A stretch of DNA of 64,000 nucleotides. Origin: Brachyhypopomus gauderio. Taxonomy: Eukaryota; Chordata; Actinopteri; Gymnotiformes; Hypopomidae. Location: assembly GCF_052324685.1 (NCBI RefSeq), contig NW_027506977.1, forward strand, positions 248,001-312,000, read 5' to 3'. The translations under genes and the position numbers were made by a program. Shown one piece after another: positions 44,850-56,028 of this stretch. Under the pieces are notes generated by a model that saw nothing but the letters and a program-made list of their open reading frames with translations, was not told the origin of the DNA and did no database searches. Position 1 is the first letter of the stretch, and every line of letters begins with the position of its first letter.

Positions 44850-46456
44850 CAGTTGTGATCAAATTTATTCAACCCCCACTGAAATAAAGTGTTTTGGCCA
44901 GTTTGACATTGATTTTGATCATTTCAGTCATCTTATTTACAATTATATCAAAGAGGCACTTATAAATTAGACAAACATAACATAATATTTATGATGGAAT
45001 AACCACAAATGTCTTTACTGTGCTCACATCATTATCAGTTTTATTCAACCCCCTAGTGCCATTATTTTTTAGTACTTAGTACAACATCCTTTTCCAGTTA
45101 TGACAGCTTTCAAGCGTGAAGCATAGCTTGACACAAGTGTCTTGCAGCGACCTATGGGTATCTTAGCCCATTCTTCATGGGCAAAAGCCTCCAGTTCAGT
45201 CACATTCTTAGGCTTGCGCACTGCAACTGCCTTCTTTAGGTCCCACCAGAGGTTCTCAATTGGATTTAAGTCTGGTGATTGCGATGGCCACTCTAGAATG
45301 TTCCAGCCTTTCATGTTCAACCATGCTCTAGTGGACTTGGATGTGTGCTTCGGATCATTGTCCTGTTGGAAGGTCCAACGTCTCCCAAGCCGCAGGTTTG
45401 TGACTGACTCCATCACATTTTCCTCCAAGATCTCCTGGTACTGAAGGGAATTCATGGTACCCTGCACACGTTGAAGCTTTCCTGTACCATTAGAAGCAAA
45501 GCATAATTGACCCCCCGCCATGCTTCACAGTAGGCAAGGTGTTCTTTTGTTCATAAGCCTGGTTCTTCCTTCTCCAAACATAGCGCTGGTCCATTGTCCC
45601 AAACAGTTCTAATTTAGTTTCATCTGACCACAGTACACTGTCCCAAAACCTTTGTGGCTTGTCCACATGACTTTTGGCATACTGCAGTCGACTTTTCTTG
45701 TTCTTTGGAGTCAGCAAGGGGGTGCGTCTGGGCGTTCTGGCATGGAGGTCTTCGTTATGCAGTGCGCGCCATATTGTCTGAGCTGAAACTTCAGTGCCCA
45801 CATCTGACAGGTCTTTTTTCAGTTCCTTAGCAGTCACGCGGGGATTTTTCTCCACATTACGCTTCAGGTAGCGCACAGCAGTCGCGGTCAGGATCTTCTT
45901 TCTGCCACGACCAGGTAACGTTTCCACTGTGCCCTTTAACTTGAACTTGCGAATGATACTTCCGATAGTGTCTCTTGGAATATTTAACAACTTCGCAATC
46001 TTTTTATATCCATTGCCATTCTTGTGAAGAGCAATAACCTCTTCTCTTGTCTTCTGGGACCATTCTCTTGCCTTCACCATGCTTGGAATCACACCAGTAG
46101 ATGTCTAGAAGGAGCTGAGTATCACAGTCCTTTTAAATCTGCCTAATTGGTGCTTATCATGCTTGATTGCTGCTTGTTGACATCCACAGATGTTTTCAAT
46201 ACCTGATGGAAAACACTGGAATGAACCTCTGTTCTTAGGAGTGGTAGTCGTAAAGGGGTTGAATAATTGTGTCAATGAAGAAATCACAAAAAGGCCATTT
46301 AATACTTTATGACAAAAAAAATTGATGCTATCTTAGTTGCATTTAGTTCTTTAACAAGTCCTTGTAAGATTTCATTATGAACACAATTACAAATGTGCAC
46401 TGAATTCCATAAAACCCTTCGCAGCATTGGGGGTTGAATAAATTTGATCACAACTG
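44850..46456 (-). mobile_element. Tc1/mariner element, nearly complete
   Basis: A 1,607-bp unit between TA dinucleotides (44848-44849, 46457-46458) with inverted ends CAGTTGTGATCAAATTTATT. Length and layout are those of a whole Tc1 element. Its transposase gene is broken once in the middle. Confidence 0.95.
45069..46092 (-). pseudogene. Tc1-like DD34E transposase, one internal deletion
   Basis: Two overlapping minus frames, 45490-46092 and 45069-45521, cover a transposase of about 340 residues. The first has the paired-like HTH (SQKTREEVIALHKNGNGYKK) and first catalytic Asp (LWSDETKLELFG). The second has the second Asp (WTFQQDNDPKHT) and the Glu (SPDLNPIENLWWDLKK), spaced DD34E. Against the usual KHGGGSIMLWGCFASNGTG, the gene lacks 11 bp at a CAAAG word (45497-45501), which shifts the frame. 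The start at MVKAREWSQKTREE is the usual one for the family. Confidence 0.93.
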
Positions 46457-46533
46457 TATATTATAACAGGTTGAACCAATCAGAATATAGATCGCGCTGT
46501 TTCTTGGTAGACTTTAGCCAGCCCGCTCCCCAA

Positions 46534-46534
<1 letters not shown>

Positions 46535-46590
<56 letters not shown>
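46535..46590. repeat. (CA)n microsatellite
   Basis: About 28 CA units. Confidence 0.9.
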
Positions 46591-46591
<1 letters not shown>

Positions 46592-46833
46592 CCGCTACAC
46601 TAACCATCGCGACAGATTCCAATCCCCCCGCCTGAAAAAAAGCTCACGCCCACCAAACTTGAGAGATCTGGTCATATGAAATAAATTTTAATGATTTTAA
46701 AGCGTATAATAACTTCAATTTTTAAAACTATAGTTTTTTATTTCACATCAGAATATTTTGACGGCACCCCCGATGAAGACAGACGGCACCCCAGGGTGCC
46801 GCGGCACCCCGGTTGAGAAACGCTGATCTAAGG

Positions 46834-47262
46834 GGTGACTAACAACATCGGATGATGTTGTTTTTGAGTATTTTCAAGCTGATTTGAATCGGGTCAAAAC
46901 TAACCCGCTAACACCAAAGATGTGTGCAGTTTTCTAATACAATACAAGTTAAAGATCTACACCAATCAAGGTTCTGATTCCTATATTTAAATTGAAAATC
47001 CCCATATACTAATTTATTTAGGTTCTTTTAATGTTTTTATTTATTTATTCTGTAAAAACGATATTTAACTGTCTTCCAATTTCTACAGCTCTGAAGCTTA
47101 CATTATTCCTCATTTTATACATTCACTCAATCTTTGTTACTTCTGTTATTTCCCCAGATAAACCGTACACACAATTTATCACCCAAAATGTCCGACTTTG
47201 CCGTGCACTACTACAATTTGCCACAATTTAAAATGCACGGTGTAGTCTCTGAATCCTAAAAC
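46834..47262 (+). pseudogene. Second relic of the H4-H2B spacer
   Basis: From about 46990 the sequence resembles the left-arm spacer, notably CACAATTTATCACCCAAAATGTCCGACTTTGCCGTG-type DNA and the TGTAGTCTCTGAATCCTAAA word (47241-47260), although the segment is diverged and reordered. The first 150 bp are unassigned. It is cut by the LTR element that starts at 47263. Confidence 0.7.
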
Positions 47263-47597
47263 TGTCACGTTGAGGACCCCGGCTCCTCCCTTTTGGGGCG
47301 TGTGTGTAGTCTACGTGCATCTTCTGCGTCTGTGGATATTCCGTGGTGATGGCTATGTCATGTGATAATCCGTCTCACCTGTGAATCGTCTCGTAATCAC
47401 GTGGGGTTAATGTGGTTTGTCTATTTAATGTGCGCTCGCGCAGTGTCCTGTGCTTGTCGTTGTCTAGAGTCTACACGTTTCTGTGTAAGTGTCAGATGTT
47501 CCTCGTGCGCTATTGCGCAATCTATGTGTGATTCATTAAAAGTGACGTCTCTGCAAGGATTCTGTGTCTCGTCCTTCGCTCCACCCCGATCGTCACA
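47263..47597 (+). repeat. 5' LTR of the acidic-ORF element
   Basis: 335 bp, TG...CA ended, preceded by AAAAC. Confidence 0.9.
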
Positions 47598-47732
47598 GAA
47601 CGACGAGCCGATCAGAGACACCCGAACATGCCAGGATACGCCACCCGGCCTAAGAAGGCGTTGCGTCCCAGCAAAAGGCACCACCACTCTTCCTCCTCGC
47701 CCCCGCGCCGCATAACCTCGCCGACTCGGGAA

Positions 47733-48897
47733 TAGGGCTGCCATGATTAGTCGACTAGTCACGACTATGTCGACTACTAAAATAGTCGACGACTAATTTA
47801 TTAGTCGATGCGTCGTTTTTTTTCCTCTCCAAACTGCTGCGACAGTTTCCACTTCTGCGTCTGTGTTTCTGTCCTTGACGCACATGCGCAGTAGTGGAAA
47901 CCGGGGTAGACAGTTGACGACATCCCAGGACGTTATACAGACAGGTTCTGGTATCGTGGCTACCCGGCTACGGAACTCAGAAGTGCGGGATCATTTTCCG
48001 TAGTCGGGTTCCGAAACGTGTGCAATATCTGCAAGGCAGAACTTGCCTTCCACGGCAGCACAACCGCGATGTAGGAGCACCTGAAGCATGTTGTGGCTAA
48101 TTGTGACAACAATGATGAATAGGGACCGTCATCTCTGTAATCTAAATTGCTAGTTAGCTGCTAAAGTTACCATAAACAGAGCGTTAACTTAGTACTTACT
48201 TATCGCAGGGTTGCCAACTTTTCAAGATCACTTGGAGTGAGATTTGATCTTGGGGGGGGGGGGGGGGGGGGGTAAAATGGACACAAATTAAGTATTATAT
48301 CGCGATCGATTGCCAGTGGTTGTCGCCAGAGCGAACTAGTAACTCATTGAATCATAGATGGGGATCAGAGGTAAATAAACTAGATTTTTTTTCGGCGTGA
48401 GAAATCGGGTGTGTGAGCGTGTGAAGACGGTCAAATGCATGTGTCTCACTCTCAATGCGTGAGAGTTGGCAACCCTGCTTATCGATGTAGCTGTAAAAGT
48501 TAACATTAGTGATGACGATTTGTTTCATTAGCCTTAGCATGCATTCGTGTATTTTCTGTAACGTCAGTGAGACCAAAACTTTATTTTTGTGAACCTAAAA
48601 AAAATTCTTTATTAATGTAGGCCTATTTATTTTTGTGTTTTTTAAGGCAGTGCCTTATCCTTATTTTAATAATTGTTTGTTGCAACAAGCTGCATATTTC
48701 ATTAAAGGATTAATGAACTATGATCTTAATTGTTTTTATTTTTAGTTATAGCTGAAATCTAATGATGGTTATATAATAGCAGTTGCATTCTAGTGTATGT
48801 TTTATATTCAATTAACGTACAATCCGACTAGTCGACTAATCGTAAAAATTTATCGGTGATTAGTCGACTATTAAAATAATCGTTTGTGGCAGCCCTA
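47733..48897. mobile_element. hAT element with 8-bp duplication CTCGGGAA
   Basis: Ends TAGGGCTGCCA and TGGCAGCCCTA are perfect inverses, followed by AGTCGACTA-rich subterminal repeats. CTCGGGAA flanks it at 47725-47732 and 48898-48905. A remnant at about 48000-48120 reads CNICKAELAFHGSTTAM and EHLKHV, the BED zinc-finger start of a hAT transposase, with one stop. The catalytic part is absent. A smaller MITE is nested at 48206-48477. Confidence 0.92.
48206..48477. mobile_element. hAT-like MITE (GTTGCCAAC family), complete copy
   Basis: A 272-bp unit with ends CAGGGTTGCCAAC and GTTGGCAACCCTG, flanked by CTTATCG on both sides (48199-48205, 48478-48484). It contains an uninterrupted G-run (48253-48272). 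Confidence 0.88.
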
Positions 48898-50247
48898 CTC
48901 GGGAACAGCTGATGTCAGACCCTGTATGCGCCCTCCAGCTGACCTCAGCCCAGAAGGTCGAGGAGAGAGACCCTGATCTGGCAGAGATCTTCCGGCAGGG
49001 CGCGGTGAGAATCTGGAGGGAGAGAAACGTTCCTCCAGCCCGCGCTCTCTCGCCTCTGAGGGTGGGTTCGTTCGTCATGGGTGCTACCGAGTCCACCCCA
49101 GAGAGCGAGTTCGGAGAGGAGGACTCCGACGAGGAGCAGGAGGAGGAGGGAGAGTACCCCCCCTCGATGAATGACGCATCCACGGTGGACTATGGTGGAG
49201 AGGAGGAGGACTACCCCCCGTCTCTGGACGATACCTCCACCGTGGACTACTGTGGAGACGGAGAGGGCTACCCCCTGTCGCTGGAAGACGCGTCAGGACT
49301 CGACTACGGGTCAGAGGAGGAGGAGGAGTCCGAGGAAGAGGACTACCTCCCTCCGCCCGTTGGTTCTTCTTCCGTCAAAGGAGAGGGGGAGGAGGTCGAC
49401 GTTGGAGACTACCCTCCGTCGGAGCACTCGGCATACCCCGCCGATTACGGTGAGGAAGAGGAGGAAGAACGTCCATGGTCCGTGCACTCGGACGTCTCAG
49501 AGTGCACGGACAGCGACATGTACTCCGAGGAGGAGGTCAGTCCACCCCCCTCTGAGTGTTCGGTTGGGACGGTAAAGGGAGGGTGGAGTACACCCTCCGG
49601 TCGCTCCGGAGGAGAGAACATGGACTGCTCTCGGGGTGGCAGTCCGGAGCAGCCCATGAGTTGGAGCCGGGGCAGCGAGGCGGAAGACATGGAGGTGGAA
49701 GAGCCCACAGCCGACTCCGGAGAGCGGTCGCGAGGCGAGAGGGACATCCCCTACGACCAGCTGGGGGGAGAGTCCACCCGCCGCGCTGCGCCGGGCACGT
49801 CCGCCAGCCGCACTGCGTCCGGTGGAGGGACTGCAGCAAGGGCAGGAGGAGCACCGCCACCCGCAGTGCCAACTGCACCAGTAGCTCCCGACCTCTCGCC
49901 CCTCATCACTCTCCTGCTGGCGCGCAGCCTGGCGCCCATGTCGTGTGTGTGTGTTCCCGTGTTTGTCAGTCTTGCCCTTTGTGTACCAAACCCGTTTTTC
50001 CCTCTTGTGCCACTGTGTGTGAACGTGCCTGTGTGTGTGTTTGTGAATGTGCCGTTTAATGTGTTTAACGTCTTTTCCCCCGTCTTCCCAGGGAGGGTGT
50101 GCTAGGCGATTCGTGACGGACGCTTCGCCAAGGGCAGTCACCTCCCAGACGCAGGACTGAGCGCGTCGGATCCGCCCATCGTCGTGGGTTCAGGGCACTC
50201 GGTCCTGTTGGCACCCCGGGACGGGTAGTGCCCTTGGAGGGGGCGTC

Positions 50248-50585
50248 TGTCACGTTGAGGACCCCGGCCCCTCCCTTTTGGGCGTGTGTTTACGTAGTCT
50301 ACGTGCATCGTCTGCGTCTGTGGATATTCCGTGGTGATGGCTATGTCATGTGATAATCCGTCTCACCTGTGAATCGTCTCGTAATCACGTGGGGTTAATG
50401 TGGTTTGTCTATTTAATGTGCGCTCGCGCAGTGTCCTGTGCTCGTCGTTGTCTAGAGTCTACACGTTTCTGTGTAAGTGTCAGATGTTCCTCGTGCGCTA
50501 TTGCGCAATCTATGTGTGATTCATTAAAAGTGACGTCTCTGCAAGGATTCTGTGTCTCGTCCTTCGCTCCACCCCGATCGTCACA
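50248..50585 (+). repeat. 3' LTR of the acidic-ORF element
   Basis: 338 bp, TG...CA ended, followed by AAAAC. Confidence 0.9.
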
Positions 50586-51050
50586 AAAACACGTTTTATA
50601 AAATAAATGGAGACGCTTTATGACAAAATAATGCAAGGAAACTGCATTATTGAAACTCTAATGGTAAATAATTTTATGACAATATGACATTATTTAACAT
50701 TCTATGTCTGTTCTAATTATTTCAAGTCTTGCCATCTTATTTACTTTATTACATTACTTTGTCTATTTTAATAAATTGTCATTTTATTATTTTATTTTAT
50801 TATGTATGTTTCCTTTTTTTAGGTTCTTTTAATGATTTTATTTATTTATTCTGTAAAGCACTTTGAGTATAAATGAAAGGTGCTATTCAAATAAAGATTA
50901 TTATTACGTTTGTAATGATAATCAAAGTAATGACCTAGCTAGTTTGAACCTCATCCAAAGTATTTTAGTATAATAAAATGATAAGATATTCCTTGTGCAA
51001 GCAGAACTAAAGAGGAGGTTGAAGGTAGAAATGGCTGGGGCGGGAGTTAA
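50586..51050 (+). pseudogene. Third relic: H4-H2B spacer up to the H2B promoter edge
   Basis: Matches about 3545-4035 of the left arm (ATAAATGGAGACGCTTTATG, CTAATGGTAAATAATTTTAT, GTAGAAATGGCTGGGGCGGG) in + orientation, and ends where the inverted right arm begins. No histone coding sequence remains. Confidence 0.88.
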
Positions 51051-51055
51051 ATGTG

Positions 51056-51271
51056 TCCATCTGTGCAGTTAGAACACACACACACTAGTGATTATTAGGG
51101 GGCTGTGGATCACACGTGCCCAGAGCGGTGGGCAGCCCTAGCCCAGTGCCCGGGGAGCAGTTGGGGTTAGGTGCCTTGCTCAAGGGCACCTCAGTCATGG
51201 CCTCAGGTCTGGGAATCGAACCCACGACCCTCCAGTCACAAGACCAGTTCCCTACCACCAGGCCATGACTA
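51056..51271 (-). mobile_element. tRNA-derived SINE truncated at the inversion junction
   Basis: The same SINE as 14781-15050, with box B (GGAATCGAACC on +) at 51214-51224. Its 3' tail is missing: homology to the left copy stops at CTGCACAGATGG, and histone spacer DNA follows. Confidence 0.88.
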
Positions 51272-51685
51272 TGTTTTCTTTTACAGTATCTCAGCTTGAG
51301 TATATGTGCGTGTGTGTTCAAATACACCTGTATGTTGACGTGTGAGAAATAGTGCGAGAGTATATTTAATATACTACAGGTGGAGAGTTGTAACACCATG
51401 AATTCCACCGATCATGGATCAGATATGAATCATATGATCATTCCAGTATTTACCCAATTCCTCCCTGATCCCATATGGTGAATATCAAGGATGGAAACAG
51501 GCACATGCAGATTCCATTTAGAAAAAACTGATTTCGAGGTAATAAAGAAGGGCAAGTCAGTCAGATCAGTTGTGAAGGCACATAGTATCTGTGATATAAC
51601 ACACACACACACACACACACATTGACATTGCTTATTATTTGACCTCCATGTTCTTTACACAGGTACAATGTATTAGAGTGTTCAT
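51272..51685 (+). mobile_element. Pogo-like repeat remnant (right arm)
   Basis: The counterpart of 13985-14770 but shorter. The GAGTTGTAACACCATGAATT motif and AAGAAGGGCAAGTCAGTCAG remain. A short (CA) run lies at 51599-51620. Confidence 0.5.
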
Positions 51686-51903
51686 CAGGGCCGGCGCCAG
51701 AACATATACAGTGAGGGGGCGTCAGAAAATTTCGGGGGGGGCGAACGTAAGTTAACAAGCATGTAACGATTGTCGAGCGGCCGAGGGGGCACCATGTAGC
51801 GATTGTTGTAAAATAAATGGGTCTTATTTTTTACATTGAGGGGGCGGGACACCTCGCCTGAGGGGGCGACGCCCCCATTCGCCCCCCCGTGGCGCCGGCC
51901 CTG
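51686..51903. mobile_element. hAT MITE (CAGGGCCGGCGCCAG ends), right arm only
   Basis: A 218-bp unit with ends CAGGGCCGGCGCCAG and GGCGCCGGCCCTG, flanked by GTGTTCAT at 51678-51685 and 51904-51911. The left arm has the uninterrupted site near 13965-13975. Confidence 0.93.
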
Positions 51904-51911
51904 GTGTTCAT

Positions 51912-52009
51912 TAAGTATAATGAACCTATATTGTTAAATAAGTTTGTTCTATTACACAAATTTACACACACACTTGAATAAAACCAAGTGGATATGAGTT
52001 ATGGTCAGT

Positions 52010-52044
<35 letters not shown>

Positions 52045-52797
52045 TGTTCTGGATTGTTCTTTCTTTATTTTATTTCAAAAACCTCTTTTTAAAGCATATT
52101 GCATGGTGTGGCCTCTGTTGTTGCTTGTTTTGTCTAATTGTTACAATTTACCCCAGCATGTGTTGTAACCTACCCTGGTAGTGGGGTAGATTGTAACAAA
52201 GGAACACAATGTATTCAACTCACGAGGCCAGTGCTATTTGAATTGAGTTGCCATTTGGTGCCATTTGTAGTAAACACATGTGTGTACTTTGTATAAAAGT
52301 TTGAGAACTCTAGCTTAACCCTCCTATTATGTGCATCCTTGTAAAACAGCCGTACTGTTTAGGGTCACTTTAACCCTGGTGCATGTTTAATTGTTCAAAA
52401 GATGTCTGAAACCAAAAAAATCCTAACAAACAGTGTGAATATTTAATTACTAACTACATTACTAATTATTCTATCAATATTTAGTGCAATGGTGTTCCTT
52501 AGTTGTAACAGGTAATGGTTCAATTAGGATCGTTTTTCATAAAAATGTGAAAATTTCCATGTTCAAACTATGATACCAAACACACACAACAATCTCATAC
52601 ACTTATACACACACAAAAACACACAGACAAAAACACACACACACAAACACACACACATACACATACACACACACACATTGACATTGCTTATTATTATTCT
52701 TTACACAGGTACATTGTATTAGAATGTTCATTAAGCATACATATTGTTAAATAAGTTTGTTCTAGTACACTAATTTACACAAACACTCCTGAATAAA
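51912..52797. mobile_element. Pogo-like repeat remnants (right arm)
   Basis: Matches 13080-13955 of the left arm in reverse. Contains a (GA) run at about 52012-52041 and CA-rich sequence at 52575-52676. No gene is seen. Confidence 0.5.
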
Positions 52798-52799
52798 AC

Positions 52800-52853
52800 A
52801 AGTAAATGGCCGAATAGTGCAACTTAACCAACCCAAAGGCTCTTTTAAGAGCC
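52800..52853 (+). pseudogene. Orphan H2B 3' end (right arm copy)
   Basis: AAGTAAATGGCCGAATAGTG followed by the H2B 3' UTR and a perfect stem-loop at 52838-52853. The H2B body is missing, as at 13004-13057. Confidence 0.9.
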
Positions 52854-52859
52854 ACCCAC

Positions 52860-53223
52860 ACTTTTCACTGAAAGGTATTTAAATCTTATGGTCCATGTAC
52901 AATGAATATTTCCATCTTCTCCTTCCTGGGTACTTTAAAGGTGGGTACATGCTGAACACACCCCCATTAGCCTTGTGTTAATATGCTTAGGCTATGTGAC
53001 ATATATAATATATATTTGACTATAGGCTCTGCTCTAGCCTACAAGCACATCAAATCATCTTGCACACTATTATGTTGTAATGTCCATTGCCCACATTGAC
53101 ATGATTTCCATTTGTTACATTTCATTAGTTGTAAATTCTTTGTACAGCCCTCCATAACTTATAGAATCACAGCATATAAAATCCTTTACTCCTTATTTTT
53201 TAAATAGAACTTCAAAATGTTCT
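52860..53223. other. AT-rich DNA between H2B relic and candidate exon
   Basis: Matches 12640-12990 in reverse. No gene is seen. Confidence 0.6.
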
Positions 53224-53460
53224 TTAGATTTTTTTTTTACATAGAATGAAGAATAATAAGGCAATAATGAAGGTGAACACAATACAGAAGGTGAGGGGTA
53301 AACAAATGAGAAGGCCTCCCAGTATTATTCTAATGGATTTACTGTTATTGTAAGAGTTCAGCTGTCTGCTATCTTGTGGATAACTTTTCATAATTTGTTT
53401 TCTGTCATATCTTGGTTTCTCAGATTTCATGTACACATTTGCTGACATGGACACAAACAA
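53224..53460 (-). CDS. Candidate exon of an unknown small membrane protein, right copy
   Basis: I do not recognise it. The frame reads KSEKPRYDRKQIMKSYPQDS, then a hydrophobic stretch of about 30 residues (IILGGLLICLPLTFCIVF onward, TFIIALLFFILC) and a basic KKK end, the pattern of a single membrane anchor. A CAG acceptor with a T-rich tract precedes the polar part, so it may be a last exon. The left-arm copy differs by one Ile/Leu change and by extra sequence that ends its frame. No other exon is clear. Confidence 0.35.
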   Translation of the reverse strand: MFVSMSANVYMKSEKPRYDRKQIMKSYPQDSRQLNSYNNSKSIRIILGGLLICLPLTFCIVFTFIIALLFFILCKKKI

Positions 53461-53469
53461 AACATACTA

Positions 53470-54330
53470 ACAGTGATAATATTACAAAATAATTTTCATT
53501 CTTCAATTTTCATTTCATTCTTATTCTTTCTACAGTGGTTCTGTAAAACCAACTATTGCTCCTGACATCTCTGATTCAATGGGTCATTTATGAATGGTTA
53601 GGAATGTTATTAATTGTGTTCTTCGTTTTTTGTCATCTTCCTTCTTTATCAAAACCCAATTCACAAAACCTCTATAAACACAATATTTATTGTCCACAAA
53701 AGCAAATGCTGTTCACTGTAAAAACAAAACTCTTGTTTTGCAAAAAATAATAATTATGTATTGTGCATTATATAGATTGTATTGAACCAAGGCTTCCCTG
53801 TACAGTTGCTTCATGCGAATTTTGTTGCGTATCAGGATTCGATCACTGGTGTCTATGGTGAATCTACTGTATGTTGGAAATGACACAAAGGACACATCAT
53901 TTTAAATTGAAGGGCTCATCTCATCCTGCTTACCAGATTTGTTGCCTACACACTTTCTCAAAAATAATTCTCCCTATAGCAATTGATCCTTTACTAAATA
54001 AATAAAAAACTCTTCCCTGAACATTTGCTATGTATCCAAGTCATTCAAATGAGCAGTAATCCTACCACTTATCAAAACGACTAAACTTGACAGGCCATTT
54101 ATTTCAAAGATCTGAGAAAGTTTTAGCTTAACAACTAAGCTCATGAATACCTGATTCAGAACCAGTTAAAGGAAATCTTTCAGTCAGGGTTTAGGCCTCA
54201 ACAGCAATGCTGATCAAAATAATTCATTCATACTAGATGTGAAAACAGCAATTTCCTGGTTTAAATCTTATTTAGCTTCAGAGAATCATTCCTCTGCTGA
54301 GTGAACTTGCTCGTTTTGCAGTGAAACAAT
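53470..54330. other. DNA downstream of H3 (right arm)
   Basis: Matches 11500-12360 in reverse. A 60-codon frame at 53713-53895 mirrors the one at 11932. No function can be assigned. Confidence 0.45.
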
Positions 54331-54335
54331 TAGGT

Positions 54336-54351
54336 GGCTCTTAAAAGAGCC
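54336..54351 (-). terminator. H3 3' stem-loop (right arm)
   Basis: Canonical on minus, as in the left arm. Confidence 0.96.
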
Positions 54352-54387
54352 TTTGTGTTTTTGGGGCTTTTACTCCGAGCGCTCAGT

Positions 54388-54960
<573 letters not shown>

Positions 54961-55082
54961 CCCGTAGAGCGCACACATAAAAAAAACGCCTACTTTTCAG
55001 GCGGGTTCACGGCAAGACTTTGTTTGGATTTTTCTGCCCATAATGTACCATAATCAGTCTCCTTAATTCGCATACAATCTGC

Positions 55083-55712
55083 TAGAGCTCCTAGAGAAGC
55101 GAAAAATTTCACAGGGCTTGGTAGGGTCCATGTAGCCCACTCCCCTGCTGTGAAGGGATTAACGCCCATTGTCTTGGTAATGCGATGTAAGCGGCTCACC
55201 CCCAGCTCATACGCCTGCCAAAGCACAAGCTGGCTCACCCCCAAGCTCATATGACCAAAACACCAAACGTGATACTTCACAAAAAAGTTGAAGTTACAAG
55301 CAGACTGTATGTTACCGATACTACAACAAACGGCAGAAAATTTGTAGACTCGTGTTTCAAAAGTTACAATTCAATCGCACGTAGAGACGACAGTTTCTCT
55401 AATGAGTCCCGTCAAACAATAAAAATAAATAAAAATGTTTGAATCTTGCTCTTTGTATATTTCATATACTATACTATATAATATTTGTTGTAATCAAACA
55501 CTTTCTGTTTCCGCGTTTGAATTCGCGTTTGAAAAGCTAAGAAATTATATGGCGCAGTTAGCTTGATGCTAATGTTATATAGGAAATCCCATATCATTGC
55601 TAGCGAAAATTAGCATGGTCGCGTTGCATCACTGCATCACTGATAAATGTTGTGATCTAAACAGCAGGCTGGAAAAGGAGAGGAAAAGACAGGAAAACAA
55701 ATTCATGTGCTC

Positions 55713-55748
<36 letters not shown>

Positions 55749-55960
55749 GATAGATAGATAGTTAGAAGCATTTGATAGAAGCATTTGTGTTTCTGCTTGT
55801 TTGTGATCTAAACAGCAGGCTTGAATCTTGCTCTTTGTACATTTCTTATACTATCTATCTATCTATATTTGTGTTAGAAGCATTTGATAGAAGCATTTGT
55901 GTTTCTGCTTGTTTGATCTAAACAGCAGGCTTGAATCTTGCTCTTTGTACATTTCTCATA

Positions 55961-56028
<68 letters not shown>

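Larger units (their letters stand above)
44176..46825. mobile_element. hAT element with 8-bp duplication ATCTAAGG, carrying others
   Basis: Ends CAGTGTTTCTCAACC and GGTTGAGAAACGCTG are inverted. ATCTAAGG flanks at 44168-44175 and 46826-46833 are perfect. GGCACCCC-rich subterminal repeats lie on both sides. The 2.65-kb size is mostly a GTTGCCAAC-family MITE piece, a whole Tc1-like element and a CA microsatellite. No hAT transposase was found. Confidence 0.92.
47263..50585 (+). mobile_element. Non-autonomous LTR retroelement with acidic ORF
   Basis: Two LTRs (47263-47597 and 50248-50585) start TGTCACGTTGAGG and end GATCGTCACA, with AAAAC duplicated on both sides. They look about 97% alike, so the insertion is fairly young. 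The interior is short and shows no pol. Its main content is a long acidic open frame at 48912-50105 with repeats of about 20 residues around a YPPS...DY core. A hAT element (47733-48897) is inserted in its 5' part. The ends look whole, but the element cannot move by itself. A related 3' fragment lies at 31035-31526. Confidence 0.85.

Noticed and set aside
49497-50141. Antisense frames opposite the acidic frame of the LTR element
   Set aside because: They mirror the repeat-rich sense frame and show no independent features.
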